A stretch of DNA of 64,000 nt from Poecilobothrus nobilitatus (taxonomy: Eukaryota; Arthropoda; Insecta; Diptera; Dolichopodidae). This document shows positions 11,046 through 24,124 of the stretch, piece after piece; within the stretch, counting starts at the first letter, position 1, and each line of letters opens with the position of its first letter. The notes under the pieces were generated by a model that did not search any database, was not told the DNA's origin, and was given only the letters and a program-made list of their open reading frames with translations. Position numbers and translations under genes: made by a program. The DNA lies in NCBI GenBank assembly GCA_947095535.1, contig OX352774.1:175706200-175770199 (forward strand). Reading direction: 5' to 3'.

Positions 11046-14000
11046 TTTGAAAAAAAAAATTAAACTTGATTGACTTAAAGTAGACTCAATAATGAATTTA
11101 TGAATTCAATTTTTAAACATGAAAATTTAATTTTCCAGTAAAAATAATTAATTGATACTCTGTTCGGAAAAAAAAATGCAAAAGAAAAACGCAAAAAACA
11201 CAAAACTACAAAATGGTGTAAATTGAGAATTTTAATTAACTAAATAACAGAAATAAATAGAAAACGAAAAAAAAATATATTTACATAAATTTGAGCTTCC
11301 GATTTTGTCACTTTATATTCAATAAAATATGATATAAAAAGTATTAAATTTTGTGTAAATTAATTTCAATTAGATTAGTATTAGTTTACATTCTAATTAA
11401 ATAAACTTGAATTTTTTTTTTGATTGTTATAAAAAAAAAAATTGATTTAATTTGTTTTTTTTTTTATTTCTTTTGTTTTAACTTGATTAATGTAATGCAA
11501 TAATTGAAGAACTTCTTCCAATATAAAAAGCATTTAAATCATAATCGTTTTATGCCAAAAGATATAATGTTTTTTTAAGCCGTATAGGTTTTCATTAACC
11601 AATCTTAATTTCCTCCAGTCACAGCGATTAGTGGCGGATATCTTATTTGTTCAGCAATATTATACCTCAAAAACGCAAACACATGTAGATTTAGGAAAAA
11701 TCCGAACCATTGAAGATCAGTATAATTTATTATTATTTCACATCATTAGATTACGGAAGGTTTGAACATGCATACATCGCGAATGCTAAGAGAAATTAAC
11801 TCATTATATCTGAACTTTTTGATATAAATGTTAAAAAACTAAAACTAACTTTAAGCGAGCATGTCAATCAATCATGAGCATGCATGTTAATCAATTGATC
11901 AATACTGGTTAAAGTACAAAGTTACTGTACAAAGTTAACTATAATCTGTTTAACATCATATTACGATTGGAAATCTAATCCCTGTAGTAATTTTTAACAT
12001 TAGTATATAGCCTATAAATAAAAATTGATATTAAAATTAATCCTAAGTTCTTAATATTAATATAAGAAACAAACTAACTAAACGAACAATAGTAAAACTA
12101 ATAACAACCATTTACTAATCTACTAACATCTGTGGTCATCATTCTGTGGTCTGCGGACAGTTAATTATAGTTCACTAAATAAACATTTAACTGATTCTTG
12201 TATTCTAAATAATGATATAATATAGAATTATTTTCTACGTCAATCTCTTAACTTTCAGAGCTAAGGATATATTTTTCAAAACCGCTGTCCTCCAGCTTTA
12301 ATAAAAGGAAGAGTGAACTGATGCTTGTAGACAAAAAAAGATAAATGTCTAATCAACAAATAAAATTTTATTAAAGTTTCATTTTCGGCTCACATTGAAT
12401 GCAACTAATTTGCTAAGTAAAATTAACAATGTATATGAAACTTTACATACATTGAAGTTTCTTTACAAAAATTTAAATTGAAAAGCCACATTGGTTCAAA
12501 TCGTTTGGTTCAGTAGACAAAAAAACAAATTAAACTGTTATTTTGCAACCTAAAATGAAGTACTAATACTTTTTTTTAGTGTTAAATAATTATTTACTTA
12601 ATATGTACTTATTACTTATTATATAGTCATCGAATAGTCATCGATACGTGAACCAATTTATTTAAAATTTATTACATATATTAAAACTACTTTAATAATT
12701 AATTTTATTCAAAAATAATAACATTTGTAATAATATAATAATAAATTTTTAATTAAACACATAATAACCATTTTACAAGTTAATTTTTTTAAAATAAAAA
12801 AAAGATTAAAAAAAATTACATAGTTTATATATTTTAAAATGTTTACACTGATACTCTAATAGAATTTTAAAATACTATTGTATTATTATTTTACTTTTAA
12901 CAATGTGAAGCACCTTAAAAATATATGTATGTAATAACATAATAATTGTAAAACACCTCAACTTTAACATTTCATATATTCATATAAAAAATCATATAAA
13001 AAATTAATTAATACGAATTATTTTCACACGTTCCGTCAATTAATTTTAAATTGTCACAATATGTTGTATTTTTTTTTTTCCTCATATTTTAACACTTACA
13101 AAAACATTACCATCAGTTACACCCTCATCACCATTTTGGATCACTATGTGATGATAGTGTTAATAGAAAAAAAACAAAACAGAAAAAAAAAAAACAATCA
13201 CGTAATCTTCATAAATATTTTTTTAATAATATTTTTTTATTGGAATAAAGAGTTTTATATTGTTATAATGGGAGCACCTCAGTTGGCCTAAACCAATTTC
13301 TCAAAAAAACATTTGGCATCACCGTTGATGATCATCACCAACATTAACAGCTACCTTATTATGTAACGAACAACAAAAATATCATCAACAAAAAATTTAA
13401 ATTAGATTTTATACGAAATGTAACATTAGTTTTATTGGTTTTATGTTAACTATATGGTTTTATTCTAAAATTATTTTTATGCTAACTGTTTTTATGTCAA
13501 CTGGTTTTTTGAGATATGGATTTATAGTAACTGTCATAGATTCGTTATAAAATATGAAGATTAAGTGCTTATATTGGGCAAGTGTATTTTTTTTTCTCTT
13601 TTTACAATTTCTTGATTTCAGTCGTCAGTGACAAAAAATAACCGATACTAAAAATATAATGTGGAAAATGAATTTAAAGAAAAAAAAACAAAATTATTTA
13701 AAATTCAATTATGTTCAACGCGATTTTTTTTTCTTTTTTTCTTTTGCTTTTTCTTTCTTTTCATTTCTTTTTTGCTTTTGTATTTTTCTTTTTTTTTTTG
13801 CTTTAAAATAATAACAATAAAAATTATATCTTTAATTACAAATGTGTGGTGTTAGTAATCTATCGCACCTTAAAAATTAAAAAGTGAATCTTCAGAATGT
13901 TGACATGTTGATTTTTCACATTATTTATATACATACCTATATATATATATTATAATTTTGTAATATTTGTGTCAGCTCTTTTATATTATTACATATATAT

Positions 14001-14830
14001 GGATATATATATTTTTTAAACCAATGGTTAAATTTTAACGCAGCTTTTAGCAATAAAAACCTATTAATTATATAGGTATAGCATTTTTTCAAGCAGAACA
14101 TAGATAATATTTTTTGTTAAAAATTTTTAAAATTTTTTCAAAATTAAAAAAGAATTATATTATAGTATGATCAGGATACCATAAAATTACTTCAAAACAA
14201 TCTTAAGTCTCGAGTTAAATGAATATGTGTGTATTAGTTAAATTTCTTTAATTATGAGGGTTCCATATTAAATTATACAAGATTAGACAAAATTCTGTTT
14301 CAATTGAATTAAATTTCAATTAAAAATATACATATAAACTAGACTAAAATCAGAAGATTTTTATACACACACTATAAATTTACTACAAAACGGGTCTTTA
14401 TTATTTATTTTGTAATTATATAGTTTTTCTTTTTTCGTAGAGTCAAACTCTTATAACTCATATAGATATTTTTGTGATTTTATAAAAACGTTTTATAGAG
14501 TTTAATATTTTTCAGCTAATTTTCATGTTAAGAACTCAGTCAGTCATGGGTTCAAAACTATGTTAAGTGTTTGCACGAATATTAGATATAATAATATTAA
14601 AGATACGTAGAGAAAAACGAACTGCAGATGTACAATTAGCCTGCTTTAGTTTAGTTCTGGTACCCTGGATCTCAAGTAATTAAACCATGAGAAATTTATT
14701 ACAAATTCTGACAGATTGAAAAGGTTATTTAAGAAGAATTTTTTTTTTTAGAGCAAGAGGTAATTATCACACAAAAAAGTTTTCATTCTTTTTCATCTTT
14801 CTAAACTTTGGCATGACTACCGATCGATCA
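11046..14830. other. AT-rich intergenic; one unexplained 58-codon open stretch
   Basis: Mostly poly-A/T and low-complexity DNA. A GC-richer frame at 11586-11765 (+) is open for 58 codons (with residues such as SQRLVADILFVQQYY and LGKIRTIEDQY) and follows a TTTCCTCCAG acceptor-like site at its start. It is not recognised. Confidence 0.35.
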
Positions 14831-15180
14831 GTGTTGTGTTAAAATCCCTATTTAAGATCTAATAAAGGACAGCTGGTGTGTTCGATCACAGTATGTATTA
14901 ATAGAATAGCAGCTAGGTTTGTGACTATTGTGGCTTATTATTGAAACCAATATTTACAAATTATAATAGAAACTCCGAGATTCTCCTTCCCTCGAAGAAT
15001 CCGCTTCTAGCGAGTTCGAGTCTAGCGAAGTTTAAGTTCACTTCTAGCGAGCGAGTTTGCCACTTCTAGCAAGTTTTTCCGCTCTACAATTTGTTTTTTC
15101 ACTAAATCACTACAAAAGTCTACTACAAAAGCTGTTACAAAAGTCACTATTTCTGGGTACCCAGATAAGATGTGTATCGA
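14831..15180. repeat. GC-richer islet with CTTCTAGCGAG repeats
   Basis: CTTCTAGCGAG or close variants occur at about 15004, 15050 and 15062, with a related TCTAGCGAAG at about 15022. Close by are an AATAAAGGACAGC segment (about 14862) and CTACAAAAG repeats (about 15110-15145). The composition differs sharply from the surroundings and could be a solo LTR or other transposon relic, but no target duplication or partner was found. Confidence 0.4.
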
Positions 15181-18100
15181 AAACTTCATCCTGCTCATTT
15201 AAGGATTAGAACCGCTAAGCTCACCGAATAGATTTTAATGGTCTTAATGTCAGCTTAGTGTTCCGTTATAATATTATGCTTAGTAATAAAATATGTATCT
15301 CTCCGTTTTTATTAATTTTAAGCAATCAGTGCCTGCTTAATATGTATAAAACTTAATATGTAAAAACACTGTAATATGTATAAAAAAAAACCTATTTTTT
15401 GTATATTTATAATATGACTTACGATAAGCAATTGAACTATTGAAAACCAAGGACATAAACTCATAGATTATTTTCATAATAAATCACGTGATAATTTTTT
15501 TTTATTTTTTACTTAATTTGTTCCACCCTAAAAGAATTACAATTTCAAAATAATGTTTTTACTTTACTTTTTTTTTTATAATTAAAATTAATTTTATATT
15601 ATCATTCATATGATGATATCCAATCAATCAAAAGGTCTTTAGCATAAAAATTATTTTTATACATATACATAATATGTACCTATATATGTACATTGTTTTT
15701 TCTTTTTGTAAGTTTTATTATGACTTTATTTTATGTTTTTATTTCCATAATATTAAATGTTTAGTTTGATTGTTTTTTTTTGTTTTTTTTTACCTTTTTT
15801 GCGCTGTTAGAATTCGCACCGCCGTCGCTGATCTAGACAAAACTTCAAATAGTAATCAAAAACTTAAATCGTGATGGTATTCTTAGTCGAATAAATTAAA
15901 ACGAATTTGTTTTGATAAATGTTAAATCCGATAAATCGATGTTGACTTAATGTATATAATAATAGTGTTACCAAACAACTAAGACATTTAAATTTACTTT
16001 TAAATAAATGTACATATATGTAAGTATATGAATGTACAAGTGTATATTCTTTTTGTAAGTGTAATTTTTCATTTTTTTACATTTTAATAATTAAGAACTT
16101 TTACAACCTCTTTTTTGTTTTTTTCTTGACCAAGGCAGGGCTAATGCGTCAGTAATCACTAGATTCTAGATCCGTATAATGCATCTTCAAAACATAGGAG
16201 AACCAGACAAGGAGCAGTCGACAAGAGTTGGCGGTTAAGTCACGTTTATGACACGATGACAACAATCTGACGTAAGGCATCAATCCAGAATTAAAAAATA
16301 TAAGAAGGAACTAAATATACATACTATACGTCTTGCAAAAATTGGTTTATAAATTTAAATTTAAATATTAAAAAAAAAAAAATTAAAATCATTGTAATTG
16401 TAATTGATGTAAAACAAAAAAAAAGATATGTTAGAATATTAGTTTAATCATTTTTATATATCATTGATTTAAAACCTCGTACCTCGCAACAAAAGATTTG
16501 ATCACTTTAAATATTTTATAAAATTTGGCAACACTTTTATTTATTATTCAAAGTGTTGTATTTTTAAGCTACAAAATCGTGAAACGTGTGTTCTTTAAAC
16601 TGTTTATGGTATCAAAATTTAATAGAAAATATCAAATAGATTTATTTTTACTTCATTACAACAACAAAAAATGATCTTAAAACATCAGAAATACGATATT
16701 TGAGTCGAATAATTATTCTGTTCTTTTCAATTAGCCTTTGATAAATTAGAAAACATCATTCGTCGTTCCTAGTGACTGATTTTTTTAATTTAATTTTTTA
16801 TTTCTTAAAAACAAAAAAAAAAAAACTCTTTGATATTTTTAAAAAGATTTTGCGGTTTTTATTTCAAAGAGCTTAAAGGGGATAAAATAAAAGTATATTA
16901 TGTATAGTAGATAATTGTAGCTTTAAAATATACTATCAGGAAGTAATCAGTTTTTTTTTATATATATATATATTTTTTTTTTTGTAAAGGAATTAATTAA
17001 ATTGTATTTTTTATTTTTAAAAAAATAACAATATAAAATTATAAGTTATAAAAATAGAGTTATATAACACTTAATTTTATTCTATTTAAATTTTATTATA
17101 GATAACATACCTCCATCATTTTTCTATTATAATTCTGAAAATAGTGGGAGCGTCTCAATCCTTTTTTTTTTTTTTTTGCTCAAATTATAAATCATTTGCT
17201 ATTATTCTAATTTGAGTTTTAAATTGAATTAAAATATATGGGAATATATAATGAAGATACAAAATTACCTGTTTTTGGGATTAATGGAATATAAGATTAT
17301 ATTATATGGGAGTTCTTTTTTTTTTATGGTCTGGTAAAATATTGTTTTTTTTTTTTTTTTTTTATATAAATAAATGAATTTGAATCCCATGTCATTGTCA
17401 TATTAAATTTAAATTTCCTTTATCAACATAAAAATCATATATGAATCCATCAATAAAATTTATTGTAAAACCGAATGATGAGATCATCCTGGTTAGAATT
17501 GAAAGATATTCTGTCATACTTAATATGGATGTTATGTACCTTTTATTTATATAATTTATTATTTAAATCCGTCAAACTAAATATTTGATAAAATTGCTGG
17601 TTTTATTAATAGAATTTAAAATTTAATACTTTTCATTTTGAAGGTAAAAAAAAGTTCTCAATTTAAGAGAAGCTTTTTAAAACTCTCATCGAGTTTAGAA
17701 ACTATTTCGCTGATAAGAAATTTGAAAAAAATTTAATGAGAAAAGAGTATACCAATTTTTAACGCGGCATAAAAAATCCTACCTTTTTTTAAAGCATTAC
17801 AATTAAAAAGAAAAAAAAAATTTAAAAATACAAGTACAATATTTTGGTAAAATGTAAAAAAGTACATATATTTAAAAGTAAATTAATAGTAATAATAATA
17901 AAATTCTTCTCTTCAAGGAAAGATGATGAGCACTTCATAATGAATGAAGATTCAGTAAAAAAACTTTAAATTAATAAACGAAAATATTAAATTTAGAACA
18001 ATTATATATTATATATTCTACTACTTAAGCTACTTTTACACTCTTCTACAAAATCTACTATTACTACTATTACTACTACTAATACTACTACTACTATTAC

Positions 18101-20240
18101 TACTATTAGTACTTCTACTTCAAAAACTACAATGCTGTATATTATATACTGTAAACCAATTTTAGTAATTCAAAGTATGCAATGCGTAATTTTGATCTAA
18201 CTTCCATCAGCGTTTTAAGATTAAATCAAAAGGAGTTTAATTCTGAAACCATTGATATTAGTAGAATTAAAGTTGTTTTATCTTTTATGAAGGGTGATCT
18301 TTCTAGAATTTTTTTTCCTTCCTACTCCAGTAAGGAGTAGAGGGCATCTACTAAGTCAATTATTATTCATATTTAACTTAAACTAAGCTTCAGTTTCTGA
18401 AATCATTAATTTCATTAAGCCGTTGACTCGGCTGTAGCTATTTTGTAGAAGATTTTGAGAGGTAAATATTTCTTTTTTATTTTATAAGCCATCTATTATT
18501 ATATACAAGAATTATTTCAATATCATTTTGTTATAATATATTACAATATGATATTAATTATAAGATATATAGATATATGTATATACTTATTTTTTATTTA
18601 ATTATATTATACTAATTATATATTATAAGAAAAATCTATGTTATTTTTTTATTAATCTATGATCCAGCCGGTGTTTTAAACCGAAACTTTTCGAATGAAA
18701 ACCCGGTGGCTTAATCGCATTACAATATTGGCTGGAACCTTCTGTAATTAATAGACCTTAAATTAATAAATGTAAGTTTATTGAGGTTTTCTTTAAATTA
18801 TTCGAGAAAAATTTTTAAGCACCTATATAATACATTTTTATTTTAAGAAAAATCGCATTTTCATTCTATTAACCCATTCCAGCTGCACTGATGCTCTACA
18901 TATACACATATGAAACAAAATTTGATTTTTTTCTTTTTGTAAAGTAATTTGTCACTATAAGATTTAAATTATCATAAATTTAGTCTAAAATATCATTATA
19001 TCACAAACAAATTAAACTAATTTACTTCAACAATTGGTAGGCGATGAATAGGGTTAATTTTATCTTTTTTTAGCTGCTGTCATTCATTTTCAACAGAATT
19101 AATTAATATATTTTTTAAATTGTTAAATCATAATTCTATTGAATCAAATTTTTTTTTTTCAATTTGAATGTTGTTTTTTTTTTGCAATTTAATATCTAAA
19201 ACTATAGATTTAAGCTATTAAATATTTAATAATTATTAAATGAAAATATGGAATATATATTGTATAACATTAAATGATTAATTACTGTTACCATTTATAT
19301 AAATTTTTCGATGAAAAAAAAAAAAACTAAACTACAAGCAGCTACAAGTAATGTAGTTGCTACCTGAAGCAATTATAATTATTATTATTGAATTTAAGAC
19401 TTCTGATGCGATATTACAAAATTCTATCATCATCAATTAATGCCAATTTTTTTTTTTTTTTTTTTAGAGGGAAAAAAACGCTCTATACTTTAAACTTTTA
19501 AAAAAAATTAATTCAAAACTGTTTTTTTATTTGTTTCTTTTTTTTCATTTTTAATTCTATTAAATTTTTATAAGAGTTACAAAATTGTTTTTTTTCTTTA
19601 TTTTTCCTATAAAATTATCATAATAATAGTAGAAATAATAAAATACTAGTTATATAAATAGTGTAAAACTAATTTGCAATCGAAATAGGCAAAAAGAAAA
19701 AAACAAAAAAACCAAAACAAATTTTTAATTCTATAACAAAAATAAAAACCACCATCTGCAATAAAAAAAAAAAGACATCTCACAAGGTGGCACTTAAGGC
19801 GTTTCCAGTCTAATCAAGTAACACAGAGAGCATAAATAATCAATCATCCTATCACAAGAAAATATAGAAGATATATAATAATGATTCGTAAATATTAACT
19901 CTATGCTTGGGGAGTTATAAAAATCCAAAAAAAAAAAACCCAACAAAAAAATCAAAATTAGAAGTCACAAAATCGCAAAAGAAATAAATATACGAATATA
20001 TGTATATAAATACAATGTATAATAAAATACAAACCAAAATTAAATTATTATATTAAACCGAAAATCTGATGGTATGTAAAATTATTTTTGTGGTGAAACT
20101 TTTAAATTAATTTGAATAAAAATAATTTAGCAAAAAAAAAAAACACAATCATTTAGGCGTATAAAAAAGATTTTAATACAAAAAATTTAATATTTAGGAT
20201 ATAATTATAATGTATTTCTTCAGTTTATTCTTGCATACTA
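15181..20240. other. AT-rich intergenic, no gene seen
   Basis: Contains a TAC/TACTAC microsatellite (about 18050-18125), long T runs, a short GC-richer patch around 16130-16290, and a 7-bp inverted pair TCCAGCC/GGCTGGA about 60 bp apart (about 18663-18737). No exon or RNA gene could be supported. Confidence 0.45.
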
Positions 20241-20244
20241 TAAC

Positions 20245-21200
20245 ATTTGATCGAGTATGGCACGACTCACGAGTATGGCATTGATTGCTAAATGTAAAGC
20301 AATGGGGCTCGGTGGTGTTTTTCTTAAATGGATTGGAGATTTCCTTTCGAAACGGTGGATTCGTGTCCTAGTTAATGGGTATTCATCCGACCAATTCAAA
20401 ATTGATGCTGGTGTTCCTCAAGGATCTGTTCATTCAACAACTAACTCTCTTTTTAATTTTCATTGACGATTTATTAAGTATAATCTCCAATCCAATTCCC
20501 TATTTGTAGACGACAAATCAATCTCGTTGCCTCTTATGAAGACAACGGGGGAAAAAAATTCCACTTCGTTATGGCTAAACCAAGATTTACCCAAAATATC
20601 TTATTAAAACGAAATCAACAATGTGGATTTTAATGAAAAAAAAACCCAGTGGTGTGTAGTCTCGTGGAAAATTAACACCACCTTAAATTTTAAGGAGGGA
20701 TTATGGAACATTCTGGTGAAATAAACATCTTGGGCATGATGCTAATTCAAAAATTAATTTGAGCCAACAATATTTTTGTGTATAGCGAAAGATCTAGCTA
20801 GTAGTTTGGGTTTCCTCTATAGGTGTAATAAAACATTCTTCACATCATCTGATTTTCTCAATATCTACAAAGTGTTCATACTGTCAATGGTGAAGTATAA
20901 CATATTAGGACACGTGATTGAGAGTTCTCGATAAAGTGCAAAATAGAACAATACGTTTTATAAACGACCCCAATGTTACCAAGGCTCTCTCCACTGCGAC
21001 TCCGACATTTAGTAGATATTTAGTAGATATTTAGTAGATATTATTAGTAATATTATAACTTGTTCTGCCGAAATGAAAAGTCTAATGTCTCCACTCAACA
21101 TTTTCCAAAGAAAAACAAGGGGAGCCGATGCCGCCGTTAAATATTAATTCAAATGCTAGCAGAACATTTGGAAAGAAATCAAAACCACTATCACACTGCT
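20245..21200 (+). pseudogene. Decayed LINE reverse transcriptase and C-terminal region
   Basis: An AFDRVWH-like start at about 20250 is followed by the fingers/palm block LIAKCKAMGLGG..LKWIGDFLSKR, then DAGVPQGSV, then, after a frameshift, LIFIDDLLS and the catalytic YxDD-type box as FVDDKS (about 20499). Further on come GFLYRCNKTFFTSSDFLNIYK (20810-20875), RPQCYQGSLHCDSD in a shifted frame, and EMKSLMSPLNIFQRKTRGA (about 21073-21130). These follow the normal order of an APE-type non-LTR retrotransposon ORF2 (Jockey/CR1/I-like). Multiple stops and frameshifts; an 18-bp tandem duplication (GAGTATGGCACGACTCAC-like) sits near 20255-20280. The 5' part is missing. Confidence 0.8.
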
Positions 21201-21369
21201 TATAATAGGTACCTATTTGTTTTTTAATTTTTACATTATTTTTAATATAAAAAAATGAGCATGAGCCCAAAATAATAAAAAATTGTAAAGTAAAGACTTG
21301 GTTGGGATTTTTGTATATTTTTTTTAGACATATGAGTTTAAATAAAGATAAACAAGGTAGAATGTAAAC

Positions 21370-22650
21370 CAACGGTTTTTAAAAGCGCACATTTCTAAAC
21401 TCAATACAAACTGTTTAGAATTTTGACTTGGACAAAAATTTGAAAATTTCATGTAATAAGAAAAAATGTGAAAATAGGACATTTTTGAAATTTTGAGGGG
21501 CCGTAAGTCCGGAAGCCTATATAACTAAAAAAAGCCGTTATCACGCGTAAAAATATATTATTGAACCTTTAATTTTCATGCCTCGCCGAAGAAAAATTTT
21601 TACAGGTGCCTAAGTTACAGGTGTCTAAAAATAGCAAATTTTCAATTTTTGAGGCGTAATAACTCTTAAAGAGGGGGTGCTACCAAAAAATTTTCTGAGG
21701 AAACTTACACTAATTCTAAAAGTTCTTTCTTGTCTCAAAATTTCAGATTTCTATCTAAAGGCGTGCCGGAGTTATGAAAAAAGAAATTTCATGCAAAATA
21801 TGGTTTTCACATAACGGTAAATTTAAATAGTAAATTAAAAAATATTGCATAATTTTGATATTGTTTTATATAGATAATAAAATTTTCGATCTTCTGACGG
21901 TTTTAGATTGCAAAACTATTATGCAGGGCCTGAGATATATACATCTGAAAATGGGACTTTTTTGCAATTTTGAAGAGCTGCAACTTTGGAACCCTTTACA
22001 ACTAAAACAAACCTTTAACACACATTAAAATATATTACTCTAGCTTTAAATTTTATATCTTGCAGAAGTAAAATGTGTACAGGTTCCTAAGTTACAGGTG
22101 TTTAAAAATAGCAAATTATCAATTTTTAAGCCCTCATATCTCATAAACAGGGGGTGGTCCAAACAATTTTCTGAGCAAACTTATACTAATTCTAAAAGTT
22201 CTTTCTTGTCTCAAAATTTCAAGCCTCTATCTAAAAGCGTGCCGGAGTTATAAAAGTAGAAAAATCATGCAAAATTTGGTTTTCAAATTTAAATACTAAA
22301 TTTAAAAAAATTGTATAATTTTGATATTAATTTACAAAGATAAAAGAAATACCTGTCGAATGACGTTTTCAGATTGAAAAACTCTTAAGCAGAACATAAG
22401 ATATATGCATTTAAAAATAGGGCTTTTTCAAAGTTTGAGGGGGTGTAGCTCCGTAATGGGAGGGGCTACATGAAAAAGTTGTTCCACAAAATTATTTTTT
22501 TTATGAGACCTACCCATGGTTAAAATTTCTTTTCTCTATCTTTAACGGTGTAGAAGTTTTGTAAACAGACGGACGGACAGAGTGAAACTAATAAGCACAT
22601 TTTTTCAAAATTTTTTTGGAAATGTGCTAAAAAAAAGCAAAAAAAAATAA
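21370..22650 (-). repeat. Dispersed repeat family R1, copy 3 (longest, with 476-bp internal duplication)
   Basis: Ends with ACGGACGGACAGAGTGAAAC, TAATAAGCACATTTT and a GTGCTAAAA terminus near 22635; the other end has AAACCAACGGTTTTTAAAAG. Internally a block of about 476 bp is present twice (TTTTCTGAGG/C-AAACTTA at 21691 and 22167; GTGCCGGAGTTAT in both; ACAGGTGCCTAAGTTACAGG / ACAGGTTCCTAAGTTACAGG in both). It is non-coding. It abuts the LINE remnant. Confidence 0.7.
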
Positions 22651-22684
22651 TTATTTGACCAAGATTTGTGGTTGCTATATATAA

Positions 22685-22965
22685 ATGTACTACTATATAT
22701 ATATATACTACTATATATAATATATATATACTACTATATATATATATACTACTATATATATATATACTACTATATATAATATATATATACTACTATATAT
22801 ATATATACTACTATATATATATATACTACTATATATAATATATATATACTACTATATATATATATACTACTATATATATATATACTACTATATATATATA
22901 TACTACTATATATATATATACTACTATATATATATACTACTCTATATATATATAGTAGTAGTATA
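22685..22965. repeat. ACTACTATATATATATATA minisatellite
   Basis: About a dozen and a half tandem units of roughly 17-20 bp, TACTACTATATATATATA, with length variants that insert an extra AATATA. The last unit is inverted (ATATATAGTAGTAGTAT, about 22945-22962), making a hairpin end. The 75-codon open frame across it on the minus strand is repeat-derived. Confidence 0.9.
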
Positions 22966-24120
22966 TAATTCATATGTATGTAATATATATAATTCAAATG
23001 TACGTTTGTTCCAGTTTTTTTATTTATTTTTTTTTATTATCTAAACTTATGCTTAAGTTAAGCTTAGTAGAATGAGGAAAAGTTAATTGACTAACTTTTC
23101 AATTCTGTTCCGATCCACACATTTAACTCCATATCAATAATTCTTATTTCGCGATACATTACAAACAGAGGAGCATTTTTAATATACCTATACTTTTAAT
23201 ACTGTCGTTCATACGGGTATATGAAAAGAGATATTAAAGTAATAAAAATGTATTAAAAGTTTTTGCGTCAAACTTTAAATCTTTCGGTATTCTTAATTTT
23301 AAATTTATGGTATTATTAACCTATAATGTGTTTTTGAAGGTATTTTTAATTCAAAAAAAAACCAAAACATTGTAACAATTGCTATATATAATTATGTATA
23401 TAAAAGTTAAAAAAAAATTTAAGTTTTGATATCTATACATAATATACATATTTATCTGTCCGATTTAATTTAATTTTTTAATTTATTCTCTAATAATTTT
23501 TTCTCACATTCACAAGAACACCTCTTAACATTAGTTTTTTTTTTTTGATTACTAGTTTAGTTATGTACTTTTAACATTTATATACTATAAATATGTAATA
23601 ATATTTTTATATAATTCAATAATTACAATGATTTAAAATTAAATTAATTTGATATGACACAAATTTGTTATAATATGACCTTGTTTAAATTACATATTTT
23701 CAATTGAATACTTTTAATATTAATTGATTTTAATTAAATTTGACTAATAATTACCTATTATTTCATTAACAATTTATTTAATTTTTCTTATAACCGCAAA
23801 ATACAATTTTTAACCATAATTTTATATTTCTTATTTCGTTTATACTTAAATTTCAGCAGTAATTTCAATCTCGTACATTATTATTCTTATCATAAAAATT
23901 AATTTAAATAAATTTTGATTACAATATCTATCGTTGTTAAAAAAAATACTTTTTAAAGATAATTAACATGTTGTAGAACTTGCAGTTTTAAATCAGTCTA
24001 GTGTTATACACTTTAAATTTAAATGATTTACCTTCAGCATCACCATCATTTAATACGATTAAACAATGCACAAAAATAATGTCCCAAAGAATAAAACCGA
24101 TTTACTCTCTTTTGTACTTG
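22966..24120. other. AT-rich intergenic, no gene seen
   Basis: Low-complexity A/T sequence without recognisable exon, repeat family or RNA gene. Confidence 0.45.
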
Positions 24121-24124
24121 ACAT

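Noticed and set aside
22770..22997. 75-codon minus-strand open frame rich in V-Y-I-Y
   Set aside because: It is the translation of the TACTACTATATATA minisatellite.
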